Assembly (NCBI RefSeq): GCF_016429255.1
Contig: NZ_JAELUG010000060.1
Span: forward strand, 1 to 39,676
Direction of reading: 5' to 3'
Source: Rhizobium sp. ASV8
GTDB taxonomy: Bacteria > Pseudomonadota > Alphaproteobacteria > Rhizobiales > Rhizobiaceae
DNA: 39,676 bases
Shown here in pieces: positions 30,904 through 38,916 of the stretch. Numbering within the stretch: position 1 is the first letter of the stretch; each line of letters starts with the position of its first letter. The notes below the pieces were generated by a model. It had not been told where the DNA came from. It did no database searches and saw only the letters and a list, made by a program, of their open reading frames with translations. The translations under genes were made by a program, and so were the position numbers.

Positions 30904-32565
30904 CTAGCGCTGGTAGACGGGCTCACCCGCGAAGTATGTGGTCAGCACCTTGGTGTCGGCGATTTGATCGGCCGGCACGTCGAAGACATTCTGGTCAAGC
31001 ACGATGATGTCGGCGGATTTGCCGGTGGCAAGCGAGCCGGTATCCTTGTCCAGCCGCATAGCCTTTGCCGAATTGAGCGTGTAGATCTCGATTGCCGACG
31101 CAAGGTCGATCGCCTGCTCGGCCCACAGAGAAATACCAGGAAAGGCGCCGGATGGATTCTGGCGCGTCACCATGCCTTCAATCCCGCTCCAGGGATCGGG
31201 GATCGGGATGACGGGCCAATCGGAACCGCCCGCCAGCAACGCGCCGGTCGCTTTCATGCTGGCGATCGGCCAGAAGCGGGTTGCCCGCTCTTCACCCATG
31301 ACTTCCTTGTGACCTTCCAGGAAAGTGGTCGGATACCAGATCATCGGGCACAGATCGGCAACGACGCCGAGCGTGACGAAACGGCCGATATCCTCCTCCC
31401 GCAGGTAGCTCGCATGGGCGATGTGATGCTTGATATCGGTCGGACCGTTGAAATGTCTGACTGCCTCGACCGCATCGAGCATCTCGGTAACGGAATAGTC
31501 GCCGGCGCAGTGGATCTTCAATCCCATGCCGAGCTTTTCGGACTTGTCAATATGGCGAACGAGATCCGGGTAGCTCACCAGCACTTCGCCACGATAGCCA
31601 TGGGGATGCGCGGCGTCTGCGACATAGGCGTCGTGGAATGCGGCAGTGCGCGCGCCCGGAACGCCATCGAGGAAGATTTTGGTGAAGTTCGGCTTGACAT
31701 GCTCGGTGCGATATTCGTCCCGAAGCGCCAGCAGCGCGTCACCCGAAAGGCCGAACATGAAGCTCGGCTCGATGAGCGGCAGCGACGTAACCGCCCATGC
31801 GGTCAGCTTGCCCTTTACATCCAGATTCTTGAGGGCTTTGAGGATCGGCAATACCGACGCCGCATCCTGGAAGGCAGTCACGCCATAGGAGTTGACGACC
31901 TCGATGGCGCGGGCCACGGCAGCCTCGCCCATTTCCTCGGTGAATGCCTCGGCAGCCGTCCGCTCGACAATGCCCGCAGCGGATTCGACCAGCAGACCGG
32001 TTAAACGGCCAGTAACCGGATCGCGGCCAAAGGAGCCCTGCGGCGGGTCGGGCTGATTGTCGGAAATGCCAGCAAGCCGCATCGCCTCGCTGTTGACCCA
32101 GCGGTTGTGCATGGTTTCGTCGCGCAGAAGCACGGGATGCCCCAGGCCCGCTTCATCCAGCTTCTTGAGCGCGGCTTCGCTGTTGATCGCCGTAATCATG
32201 TCGGCGCCCCATTGATTGGCGACGATCCATTGTCCTTGTGGCACAATCTCAGCCTGCTTGCGCACATGGGCGCAGATCGCCTCGACAGAAGCGCCGGCCG
32301 GGATCTGGGTTTCGAACAGCTCGGCCTGGCCACCCATCATGATGTGATTGTGAACATCGATGAAACCCGGCATGGCCATCTTGCCTGCGAGATCGACGAC
32401 CTGTGTTTCCGGTCCCTTCAGCGCTTCGATTTCAGCACTGTCGCCGACAGCCAGAATGCGGCCGTCCTTGATGGCGAGAGCCTCGGCCCAAGGCTGACTC
32501 GGCTCAACCGTATAGATTCGTCCATTGATAAGAATGAGGTCGGCAAAGCCGAGCAAAGCAGTCAT
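30904..32565 (-). CDS. YtcJ-like amidohydrolase (amidohydrolase-3 family)
   Basis: The family uses one or two metals in a TIM barrel to split amides, including N-substituted formamides. The 553-residue product has metal ligands in DVHNH (H72, H74) after GKMAMPGFI, then LKIHCAGD and IKHHIAHAS with further histidines, GGSDWPV with the catalytic aspartate, and TGSLATGKSADIIVLDQ at the C-terminal sandwich domain. There is no signal peptide, so it is cytoplasmic. It heads the unit with the ABC importer, and an ATTTGAA-N7-TTCAAAT palindrome lies 25 bases before its ATG. The true substrate is unknown. Confidence 0.9.
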   Translation of the reverse strand: MTALLGFADLILINGRIYTVEPSQPWAEALAIKDGRILAVGDSAEIEALKGPETQVVDLAGKMAMPGFIDVHNHIMMGGQAELFETQIPAGASVEAICAHVRKQAEIVPQGQWIVANQWGADMITAINSEAALKKLDEAGLGHPVLLRDETMHNRWVNSEAMRLAGISDNQPDPPQGSFGRDPVTGRLTGLLVESAAGIVERTAAEAFTEEMGEAAVARAIEVVNSYGVTAFQDAASVLPILKALKNLDVKGKLTAWAVTSLPLIEPSFMFGLSGDALLALRDEYRTEHVKPNFTKIFLDGVPGARTAAFHDAYVADAAHPHGYRGEVLVSYPDLVRHIDKSEKLGMGLKIHCAGDYSVTEMLDAVEAVRHFNGPTDIKHHIAHASYLREEDIGRFVTLGVVADLCPMIWYPTTFLEGHKEVMGEERATRFWPIASMKATGALLAGGSDWPVIPIPDPWSGIEGMVTRQNPSGAFPGISLWAEQAIDLASAIEIYTLNSAKAMRLDKDTGSLATGKSADIIVLDQNVFDVPADQIADTKVLTTYFAGEPVYQR

Positions 32566-32589
32566 GTTCAGTTCCCACTTAGATTCATT

Positions 32590-32610
32590 ATTTGAACCAT
32601 TTATTCAAAT
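32590..32610. promoter_or_regulatory. Operator copy A: ATTTGAA-N7-TTCAAAT, before amidohydrolase gene
   Basis: A perfect 7+7-base dyad with a 7-base spacer, 25 bases upstream of the amidohydrolase start. The same dyad, with a 16-base identical flank (TTCATTATTTGAACCA), occurs at 36033-36053 before the permease gene. Two copies in equivalent positions strongly suggest one transcription factor, most simply the local IclR protein. Confidence 0.72.
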
Positions 32611-32640
32611 ATTGAGAGTGATGCAGGGTTTGGCATTTGT

Positions 32641-32668
32641 CAATATAGTTCACACGTTAAATATATTG
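32641..32668. promoter_or_regulatory. Second shared dyad, copy A: CAATATA-N14-TATATTG
   Basis: Perfect 7-base arms separated by 14 bases, starting 30 bases beyond operator A. A 30-base window here (32639-32668) matches 36081-36110 at 23 of 30 positions, in the same orientation and nearly the same distance from its operator. TTGACA on the minus strand (32643-32638) may be a -35 element. Confidence 0.55.
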
Positions 32669-32724
32669 ACGCATGTACCACCAGCGCGAGCAAGGCCCGA
32701 ATTTCAGGCATGACATATCGATCG

Positions 32725-32776
32725 CTCGCGAAACATTTGCTCGCGAGACGGCTCAACCGGCGCGTTTTCGCGCCGG
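32725..32776. repeat. Two adjacent GC-rich hairpins downstream of the aldehyde dehydrogenase gene
   Basis: CTCGCGA / TCGCGAG (32725-32731, 32741-32747) and CCGGCGCG / CGCGCCGG (32757-32764, 32769-32776, loop TTTT). They lie 130-180 bases beyond the dehydrogenase stop codon. They may form its terminator or a small palindromic repeat; neither has a T-run on the minus strand. Confidence 0.45.
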
Positions 32777-32906
32777 GCTTATATTGGGAATTGGAGCGCT
32801 TCCAGGGGAAGTACGCAGCGGCTTTCCGTCCGGAATGCTCGGAGAAACAAGGATGGGGCATTGTCGCGTTTCAATGGAACATGAAAAGCGAAAGCGCCCT
32901 ATCGTG

Positions 32907-34385
32907 TCAGAGCTGGATCCAGGCGGTTTTCAGGTCGACATATTTGTCGAGCGCGTGTAGCGATTTGTCATGGCCATTGCCCGATTGCTTGACGCCACCC
33001 AACGGCACGCTGTTGTCGGCGCCGCCGTAGGTATTGACATGCACGACGCCCGCCTGGATCCCGCGAACCATCCGATGGGCACGCGACAAATTCGACGTCC
33101 AGACGGCAGAAGCGAGGCCATATTCGGTGGCATTGGCAATCTGCAGGGCTTCCGACTCGGTCTCGAACGGAATGATCGACAGAATCGGTCCGAAGACCTC
33201 TTCGCGTGCCAAGGTCATCGACGGCGTGACGTCAAACACGGCTGGCCGCATGTAGTAACCGCCGGTTTCCTCAAGAATGCGCGAACCACCGGTGCGCAAG
33301 GAGGCGCCTTCGGATAGAGCTTGCCCGACATAGCCGAGATCTTTCTTCAGCTGTACCTCGCTGGAGATCGCGCCGGCTTCCGTTGCCAAATGCAGGGGAT
33401 CACCGACCTTCATGGCATCGGCAATGCGAGCGACCTTTTCGGAAAAGGCCTCATGGATCGATTTTTCGACGAGCAGGCGGGAACCTGCGACGCAAACCTG
33501 GCCCGAGTTGCGGAAGATGCCGTAGGCAGAGACCTTCGCAGCTTGATCCAGATCCGGCGCATCGGCAAAGACGACGTTTGGAGACTTGCCACCAAGCTCG
33601 AGATAGACGCGCTTCAGGTTCGAACGCGCCGAATATTCCAGAAGTCGGCGCCCGACCGGACCGGAGCCGGTAAAGGCAAGGACATCCACCCCCATGTGCA
33701 GGCCGAGCGCCTCGCCGCTGACTGCGCCGCGGCCGGTGATGACATTGAAAACTCCCTCGGGCAACCCCGCTTCCGCGCAAAGCTCTGCGAGCCGCAGCAG
33801 CGTCAGCGACGCGCCTTCGGCCGGCTTCAGCACGACGGAATTGCCGGCGGCAAGCGCGGGCGCAATCTTCCAGGCGCCGATCATCATGGGAAAATTCCAC
33901 GGCACGATGGCCGCAACCACGCCAATAGGTTCGCGGTGGACGAGGCCGAGGATATTGTGTGCGGTCGGCGCGATTTCGCCGTAGACCTTGTCGATCGCCT
34001 CGGCATAATAGCGGAAAGTACCGGCGGCACTGCCCGGCTCAGCCTTCAGGGCCATCGAAATTTCCGTGCCGTTGTCGCGCACGCCGAGCACGGCAAGCTC
34101 CAGCGCATTCTTCTCGATCAGGTCGGCGATCTTCAGCAGCACTCTTTTGCGTTCGGCGGGAGCGGCTTTCGCCCAGCTGCCCTTTTCGAAGGCGTGGCGC
34201 GCAGCCTTGACGGCCAGATCGACATCTTCCGCACCCGCATCGGCGATTGTGGTCAACCTGGCGCCGTCGATCGGCGAAATCACGTCCATGACAGCACCGC
34301 CAACCGCCGGCCGCCATGCGCCGCCGATGAACAGCGATTGCGGGGAAACGGACGCTGTCCGAAGCTGATCGATCTTATCCTGCAT
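32907..34385 (-). CDS. NAD(P)-dependent aldehyde dehydrogenase
   Basis: Oxidises an aldehyde to its acid. The product is 492 residues from the ATG at 34385 (GAGAG upstream); an upstream frame runs into the permease gene. Catalytic residues are visible: N164 in VPWNFPM, E263 in YLELGGKSPN and nucleophile C298 in NSGQVCVAGSRLL. FTGSGPVGR at about 238-246 is the NAD-binding loop and EEVFGPILSIIPF comes near the end. It lies 58 bases after the APC permease gene on the same strand. Next to an aminotransferase and a permease, an amino-aldehyde substrate is likely, but not proven. Confidence 0.95.
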   Translation of the reverse strand: MQDKIDQLRTASVSPQSLFIGGAWRPAVGGAVMDVISPIDGARLTTIADAGAEDVDLAVKAARHAFEKGSWAKAAPAERKRVLLKIADLIEKNALELAVLGVRDNGTEISMALKAEPGSAAGTFRYYAEAIDKVYGEIAPTAHNILGLVHREPIGVVAAIVPWNFPMMIGAWKIAPALAAGNSVVLKPAEGASLTLLRLAELCAEAGLPEGVFNVITGRGAVSGEALGLHMGVDVLAFTGSGPVGRRLLEYSARSNLKRVYLELGGKSPNVVFADAPDLDQAAKVSAYGIFRNSGQVCVAGSRLLVEKSIHEAFSEKVARIADAMKVGDPLHLATEAGAISSEVQLKKDLGYVGQALSEGASLRTGGSRILEETGGYYMRPAVFDVTPSMTLAREEVFGPILSIIPFETESEALQIANATEYGLASAVWTSNLSRAHRMVRGIQAGVVHVNTYGGADNSVPLGGVKQSGNGHDKSLHALDKYVDLKTAWIQL

Positions 34386-34443
34386 CTCATTCTCTCGATT
34401 GGAAGGGTGGCGGGCAGTCCCCGCCACCGCGATTGGAATTGTA

Positions 34444-35898
34444 TCAGGCTTCCTGACCGGCGCCGAGGCGGGCAAAGCCATCAGCATCCGCCGACCGCAA
34501 GCGCGCAGCAGCGATAATTCCGATAACACCCGCAATCAGAACGAGGCAGGGCAGCAGCACGGCAAGCACACCGTTCGCTCCAGCAATCGCGCCGAAATTC
34601 GCCGAGATATAATAGACGAGCGCCGCAAGAATAAGCCCCGTCAACGTCGGCAGCACCTTGACCGCCAACACATTCGTCTCAAGTCCCGGATTGCGGCTGA
34701 AGAACACGACGATCGAAAAGGCGGTAAAGGCCATCAGGAGGATGATTGCCAGAGTGCCAACGTTCGTCAGCCAGGAGAAGAGCCCCAGCACCGGATCCTG
34801 ACCGGTCGCGGCGAACAGTGCGACGACGAGCACGGCGATGACGGTCTGGATGATCGAGCCGACATGCGGGCTCTGGAAGACCGGATGCGTCACGCCGACC
34901 GACTTCGGCAGCAGACCTTCACGACCGGCGACATACATGTAGCGCGCAACGCCATTGTGGAAGGCGAGAACGCCGGCAAAAAGGCTGGTGATGAAGAGGA
35001 CGCTCATCACGACAGTGATCCAATGGCCGACATAGCGCTCGGCGAGGCCAAAGAGGAAGGTCGTCGGATCGGCAAGACCCTGCAAGGTCGGCACGAGCTT
35101 GTCGACACCGGCGCCTGTTACCATCAGCCAGGAGGTCAGCATATAAAAGAGGCCGATGATCAGCACCGAGATGTAAGTCGCGCGCGGTACGGTCTTGTGC
35201 GGCTCGCGTGCTTCTTCACTGTAGATCGTCGTTGCCTCGAAGCCGATGAAAGCGGCGAAGCAGAAGAGAAGGCCCACAGCCGGCGTTCCGCTCCAGAAGG
35301 CTGTTGGCGTAAAGGGTGCGGCAGAGAGACCGGCATCACCACCTTTTACGAAAATCGCGCCGTCGATCACGAGAACGACGAGATATTCGAGGATGACGAG
35401 AACCGTCAGCACCTTGGCCGAGAGGTCGACTCGGCGGTAGCCGAAGACGGCAACGAAGGCGATGCCGATAAAGGTCCAAACCCACCAGGGCAAATCAAGG
35501 CCAAATTGCTCGGCGAAAAAGCCCTTGGTCGCTGCGCCGAAAAGCCCGAAAACGCCGACTTGCATGCAATTGTAAGCGAGAATGGCAATGAGAGCGGCCG
35601 CGCCACCCATGAGCCCGCCGAGACCCCGAGCTGTGTAGGCATAGAAAGCGCCGGCATTGCGAATGTGCCGCGCCATGGCCACGTAGCCGATCGCGAACAA
35701 CAGCAGAATGCCGGTCACGAGCAGGAAGGTCAAAGGAATGCCCGGCCCGTTGCCGAGCATCATCGATAGCGGCACGCCGCCGGCAACCGCCGTCAGCGGC
35801 GCTGCCGCCGAGACGACCAGGAAGGTCACGGCACCAACGCCAAGACTGTTTTTGCGCAGCTGATTCTCAGCAGCGCCTTGCGAATTTTGCGTGTTCAT
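34444..35898 (-). CDS. APC-superfamily amino acid/amine permease
   Basis: A proton-coupled importer of amino acids, amines or related compounds. The product is 484 residues from the ATG at 35898 (AAGGGGA upstream); an in-frame extension has no site. About twelve membrane segments are evident. The APC hallmark near the start is VTFLVVSAAAPLTAVAGGVP, and CFAAFIGFEATTIYSEEARE in the middle is the conserved FxGFE block. It is the first gene of a unit with the aldehyde dehydrogenase and divergent from iclR, with operator copy B 135 bases upstream. The substrate is unknown. Confidence 0.93.
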   Translation of the reverse strand: MNTQNSQGAAENQLRKNSLGVGAVTFLVVSAAAPLTAVAGGVPLSMMLGNGPGIPLTFLLVTGILLLFAIGYVAMARHIRNAGAFYAYTARGLGGLMGGAAALIAILAYNCMQVGVFGLFGAATKGFFAEQFGLDLPWWVWTFIGIAFVAVFGYRRVDLSAKVLTVLVILEYLVVLVIDGAIFVKGGDAGLSAAPFTPTAFWSGTPAVGLLFCFAAFIGFEATTIYSEEAREPHKTVPRATYISVLIIGLFYMLTSWLMVTGAGVDKLVPTLQGLADPTTFLFGLAERYVGHWITVVMSVLFITSLFAGVLAFHNGVARYMYVAGREGLLPKSVGVTHPVFQSPHVGSIIQTVIAVLVVALFAATGQDPVLGLFSWLTNVGTLAIILLMAFTAFSIVVFFSRNPGLETNVLAVKVLPTLTGLILAALVYYISANFGAIAGANGVLAVLLPCLVLIAGVIGIIAAARLRSADADGFARLGAGQEA

Positions 35899-36032
35899 CT
35901 GCGTTGTTCCCCTTGTTGAGAGCATCCGATCGTCGCTGCGATTTCCCACAAACGACCTCCACCAGAACCGGACTGACGAGCGGGGGCTTGAGCTTTTGTT
36001 GATTATGCCGCCATCAGCGCTTATGGTTCATT

Positions 36033-36053
36033 ATTTGAACCACAGCTTCAAAT
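36033..36053. promoter_or_regulatory. Operator copy B: ATTTGAA-N7-TTCAAAT, between permease and iclR genes
   Basis: Same perfect dyad as copy A. Here it is also part of GGTTCA-TTATT-TGAACC, so two overlapping palindromes share the site. It lies 135 bases before the permease ATG and 160 bases before iclR, so it could control both directions. Confidence 0.72.
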
Positions 36054-36082
36054 ATAGACTTGCAAACATTCCTGGGCTCTGT

Positions 36083-36110
36083 CAAGTTATTTCGCATGTT
36101 AAGTATCTTG
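36083..36110. promoter_or_regulatory. Second shared dyad, copy B: CAAGTTA-N14-TATCTTG
   Basis: Matches the copy A dyad in spacing (14) and in flanking sequence (23 of 30 bases). The arms are 6 of 7 complementary. CTTGACA read on the minus strand (36086-36080) is a good -35 in the same relative place as in copy A. Confidence 0.5.
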
Positions 36111-36213
36111 GGTCGCTGCTATCGTGCCGCGGCGCATGGTCAGCGAGCTGATTTGACGGAAGCCACGGCTGGACGCACAAAAACAGACGCAGACCAACCC
36201 AAGAGGAGGAACG

Positions 36214-36999
36214 ATGAGCACGATCGGGAAGGCGCTTTCATTGCTGGATACGCTGTCACGGCTGGACAAGGAGGCGGGTCTGACTGACATCGCCAATCTG
36301 TGCGCACTCGACAAGGCGACGGCACGACGTTTTCTGGTCGAGCTGGAGAAGCACGGTTTCGTCGAACAGGACCCGGATACGCGGCGATACAGGGTCGGTT
36401 CAGCACCCGTTCGCCTTGCCCGCGTTCGCGAAGCGCGTTTCCCGTTTCTGCGAATCGCGATGCCGTTTCTACAGGCGCTCGCGGGATCATCGACCGAGAC
36501 AGTGCACCTTTCCGAACTCTCCGGCGGACGGCTTTCCACCATTCATGTGGAGGATTCGTCCTGGGCGCATCGGATCATCGTCGAAGTCGGCAGTCTCCTG
36601 CCCTTTCATGCCACGGCATCCGGCCTCGCCTTCCTTGCCTTTTGCCCGAAGGCCGAGATCGAGGCTTTTCTTGCCAAACCGCTCGAAAAGTTCACCGACC
36701 ATACCATTGTCGATCCGGATCTTCTCCGCGGCATGCTTGAGGAAACGGCCGCGCGCGGCTTCTCGATCAGCCATCAGGGACTTGAAGCCGGCGTGATCAG
36801 CACGGCCGCACCCGTGTGCGCCCCAGATGGGCGGCCAATCGGCTGCGTCGCGATCGCAGCCCCGCTTTCGCGGACGACGAAGACGGCCATTCACGAGTTC
36901 GGCGTGCAGGCCGTCGCGACGGCCAACGCGATCTCAGAAAAATACTACGGGTCGGAAAAACCCATGGGAACCAGTACAAAAAGCAGGAGGACAGATTGA
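36214..36999 (+). CDS. IclR-family transcriptional regulator
   Basis: The 261-residue product has the N-terminal winged helix (IGKALSLLDTLSRLDKEAGL then TDIANLCALDKATARRFLVE, residues about 3-70). The C-terminal effector domain (about 80-250) has LLPFHATASGLAFLAF, GFSISHQGLEAGVISTAAPV and PIGCVAIAAPLSR. AGGAGG lies just before the ATG. It is divergent from the permease gene and its stop overlaps the next gene's ATG by one base (TGATG), so it is coupled to the Tm-1-like, HAD and aminotransferase genes. It is the natural candidate for binding the duplicated operators. Confidence 0.93.
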   Translation: MSTIGKALSLLDTLSRLDKEAGLTDIANLCALDKATARRFLVELEKHGFVEQDPDTRRYRVGSAPVRLARVREARFPFLRIAMPFLQALAGSSTETVHLSELSGGRLSTIHVEDSSWAHRIIVEVGSLLPFHATASGLAFLAFCPKAEIEAFLAKPLEKFTDHTIVDPDLLRGMLEETAARGFSISHQGLEAGVISTAAPVCAPDGRPIGCVAIAAPLSRTTKTAIHEFGVQAVATANAISEKYYGSEKPMGTSTKSRRTD

Positions 37000-38252
37000 T
37001 GAGCCCAACGGCTCCCTCGCCCAGAATTCTCGTCATCGGAACCGGTGACACCAAGAGCGACGAACTGCAATTCATGGCATCCGTCATCGCGGAAGCCGGC
37101 GGCCGACCTGTTATGGTGGATGTCAGCATTCTCGGCGATCCGCCCTACGTTCCCGATTATTCCAGGCATGAGATCGCGAAGGCGGTCGATACCACGATCG
37201 AGGCGATTGCCGAGAGCGGCGATGAAAACAGCGCCATGGCCGGCATGGCCGCGGGCGCAACGGCGCTGACGAAACGTCTCTACGACGACGGCCTGGTCGA
37301 CGGCATCATCGTCCTTGGCGGCACCATGGGCACCGATCTGGCGCTCGACGTTGCTGCGGTCCTGCCACTCGGCGTGCCGAAATTCGTGGTTTCGACCATT
37401 GCCTACTCCCATCTGATCCCGCCCGAGCGCATTGCCCCCGATCTCATGATGATCTTGTGGGCCGGCGGCCTTTACGGGCTGAACGATATCTGCCGTTCGG
37501 TTCTGTCGCAGGCATGCGGCGCCGTCGTCGGAGCGGCAAAACACGGAACCAGGACAGATCGCCAGCGCCCGCTCATCGGCATGACATCGCTCGGCTCCAG
37601 CTGCCTCAAATACATGAAGTACCTGCGGCCGGAGCTCGAAAAGCGCGGCTATGAAGTCGCTATCTTTCATGCCACCGGCATGGGCGGACGCGCCTATGAA
37701 GCCATCGCTTCGCAGGGAGGTTTTGCCGCCGTTTTCGACTTCTGCATTCAGGAAGTCAGCAATCATCACTACGACACCGTGGTCACCTCCGGCCCGGACA
37801 GGCTGGAGAACGCCGGCCGCACCGGCATTCCGCAGATCGTCGCGCCCGGCGCCGTCGACATGGTCGATCTTCAGGCATGGCGGCCATTGCCTGATATCCT
37901 CGCCGAGCGGCCCTATCATGCTCACAACCGGCTGATCGCCTCTGTAACGACATCGCCGGAGGGCCGGCGTGAAGTTGCCCAATTGATCGGACGCAAGCTT
38001 GCACGCGCCGATGCGAAGGTGGCCTTCCTGCTCCCGACCGGAGGCATTCAGGAATGGGACAAGCCGAACGAGCCGTTGCATGATCCGGACGGGCTTGCCG
38101 CCTTCGTGGAAGAGATGCGTCGCGCCATACCTTCGTCCGTCGCCCTGGAAGAGGTCGACGCTCACATCAATTCTCCCGCCTTTTCAACAGCAGCCCTTGC
38201 CGTTTTCGACAGGTGGGTCGCCGAAGGCGTCATTCCGGAGGGAAGACCATGA
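36999..38252 (+). CDS. Tm-1-like ATP-binding domain protein (UPF0261)
   Basis: The product is 417 residues from the ATG at 36999, chosen because AGGAGG at the end of iclR precedes it; the long upstream frame is inside iclR. Family marks are ILVIGTGDTKSDELQFMAS at the N-terminus, IIVLGGTMGTDLALDVAAVLP, IGMTSLGSSCLKYM, FHATGMGGRAYEAIASQGGF and FLLPTGGIQEWDKPNEPLHDP. Tomato Tm-1 uses this domain as a viral replication inhibitor; the bacterial role is unknown, but the genes cluster with catabolic operons. Here it is coupled to iclR and overlaps the HAD gene by 4 bases. Confidence 0.9.
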   Translation: MSPTAPSPRILVIGTGDTKSDELQFMASVIAEAGGRPVMVDVSILGDPPYVPDYSRHEIAKAVDTTIEAIAESGDENSAMAGMAAGATALTKRLYDDGLVDGIIVLGGTMGTDLALDVAAVLPLGVPKFVVSTIAYSHLIPPERIAPDLMMILWAGGLYGLNDICRSVLSQACGAVVGAAKHGTRTDRQRPLIGMTSLGSSCLKYMKYLRPELEKRGYEVAIFHATGMGGRAYEAIASQGGFAAVFDFCIQEVSNHHYDTVVTSGPDRLENAGRTGIPQIVAPGAVDMVDLQAWRPLPDILAERPYHAHNRLIASVTTSPEGRREVAQLIGRKLARADAKVAFLLPTGGIQEWDKPNEPLHDPDGLAAFVEEMRRAIPSSVALEEVDAHINSPAFSTAALAVFDRWVAEGVIPEGRP

Positions 38253-38899
38253 CATCGCAACGCGCGCTCATCCTTGATTTCGGCGGCGTGGTTACCCGCA
38301 CGCTGTTCGAAACACACGACGTTACCGAACGCACTCTCGGTCTCCCGAAGGGATCGCTAACCTGGCTCGGACCGTTCGACACCACCACGGATCCGCTCTG
38401 GGTGTCGATGCAGAAACGCGAAATCACCGAACGCGACTACTGGCTGACGCGCGCAGGGGAAGTCGGCAAAATGGTCGGCGAAACCTGGACCGACATGCAG
38501 ACTTTCGTTCGTCGCGCCCGCGGTGCCGAGCCTGAGCTCGTCCTGCGTCCGGAAGCACGCGACGCCATCCTGCGGGCCAAGGAAGCCGGCCTCAAGTTGG
38601 CGATCCTGTCGAACGAACTCGACCTTTTCTACGGCGTCGAGTTCCGCAAGCGCTTCCCGCTGATCGACCTTTTCGACGTCATCGTCGATGCCACCTATAC
38701 GAAGATCCTCAAGCCCGATCCCCGCGCCTACGAGCTAGTTCTCGCTGAGCTCGATCTGCCGCGCGAGGCCTGCGTCTTCGTTGACGACCAGAAGAAGAAC
38801 ATCGAGGGCGCCGAAGCCGTGAAACTGCCTCACGTGCATTTCGACGTTACCCGCCCTGCCGAAAGCTATGCCCAAGCACTTGCGATGCTGGGACTCTGA
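38249..38899 (+). CDS. HAD-family hydrolase (subfamily IA, epoxide-hydrolase/YihX-like)
   Basis: The product is 216 residues starting at the ATG overlapping the previous stop (ATGA). Motif I is ILDFGGVV: the nucleophile D10 is present but the usual second aspartate is glycine, as in YihX-type and epoxide-hydrolase N-domain phosphatases. Motif II is LAILSNE, motif III the lysine in ILKPDPRAYELVL and motif IV FVDDQKKNIEGAEA. It sits between the Tm-1-like gene and the aminotransferase gene in one operon. Dephosphorylation or dehalogenation of a small molecule is likely; the substrate is unknown. Confidence 0.88.
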   Translation: MTSQRALILDFGGVVTRTLFETHDVTERTLGLPKGSLTWLGPFDTTTDPLWVSMQKREITERDYWLTRAGEVGKMVGETWTDMQTFVRRARGAEPELVLRPEARDAILRAKEAGLKLAILSNELDLFYGVEFRKRFPLIDLFDVIVDATYTKILKPDPRAYELVLAELDLPREACVFVDDQKKNIEGAEAVKLPHVHFDVTRPAESYAQALAMLGL

Positions 38900-38916
38900 A
38901 CAAAGAGGAATTTGAC

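Larger units (their letters stand above)
32566..32906. other. Intergenic control region between amidohydrolase and aldehyde dehydrogenase genes
   Basis: This 341-base gap holds operator A (32590-32610), a second dyad (32641-32668), TTGACA read on the minus strand just inside that dyad, and two GC-rich hairpins at 32725-32776. A plus-strand frame from 32710 runs antisense into the dehydrogenase gene; I do not accept it as a gene. Confidence 0.6.

Noticed and set aside
32710..33030. 106-codon plus-strand frame starting in the amidohydrolase-dehydrogenase gap
   Set aside because: The first 65 codons look slightly protein-like, but there is no ribosome site, hairpins lie within it, and it runs antisense into the dehydrogenase gene.
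33321..34517. 398-codon plus-strand frame opposite the aldehyde dehydrogenase gene
   Set aside because: Antisense shadow with composition typical of complementary GC-rich coding DNA.
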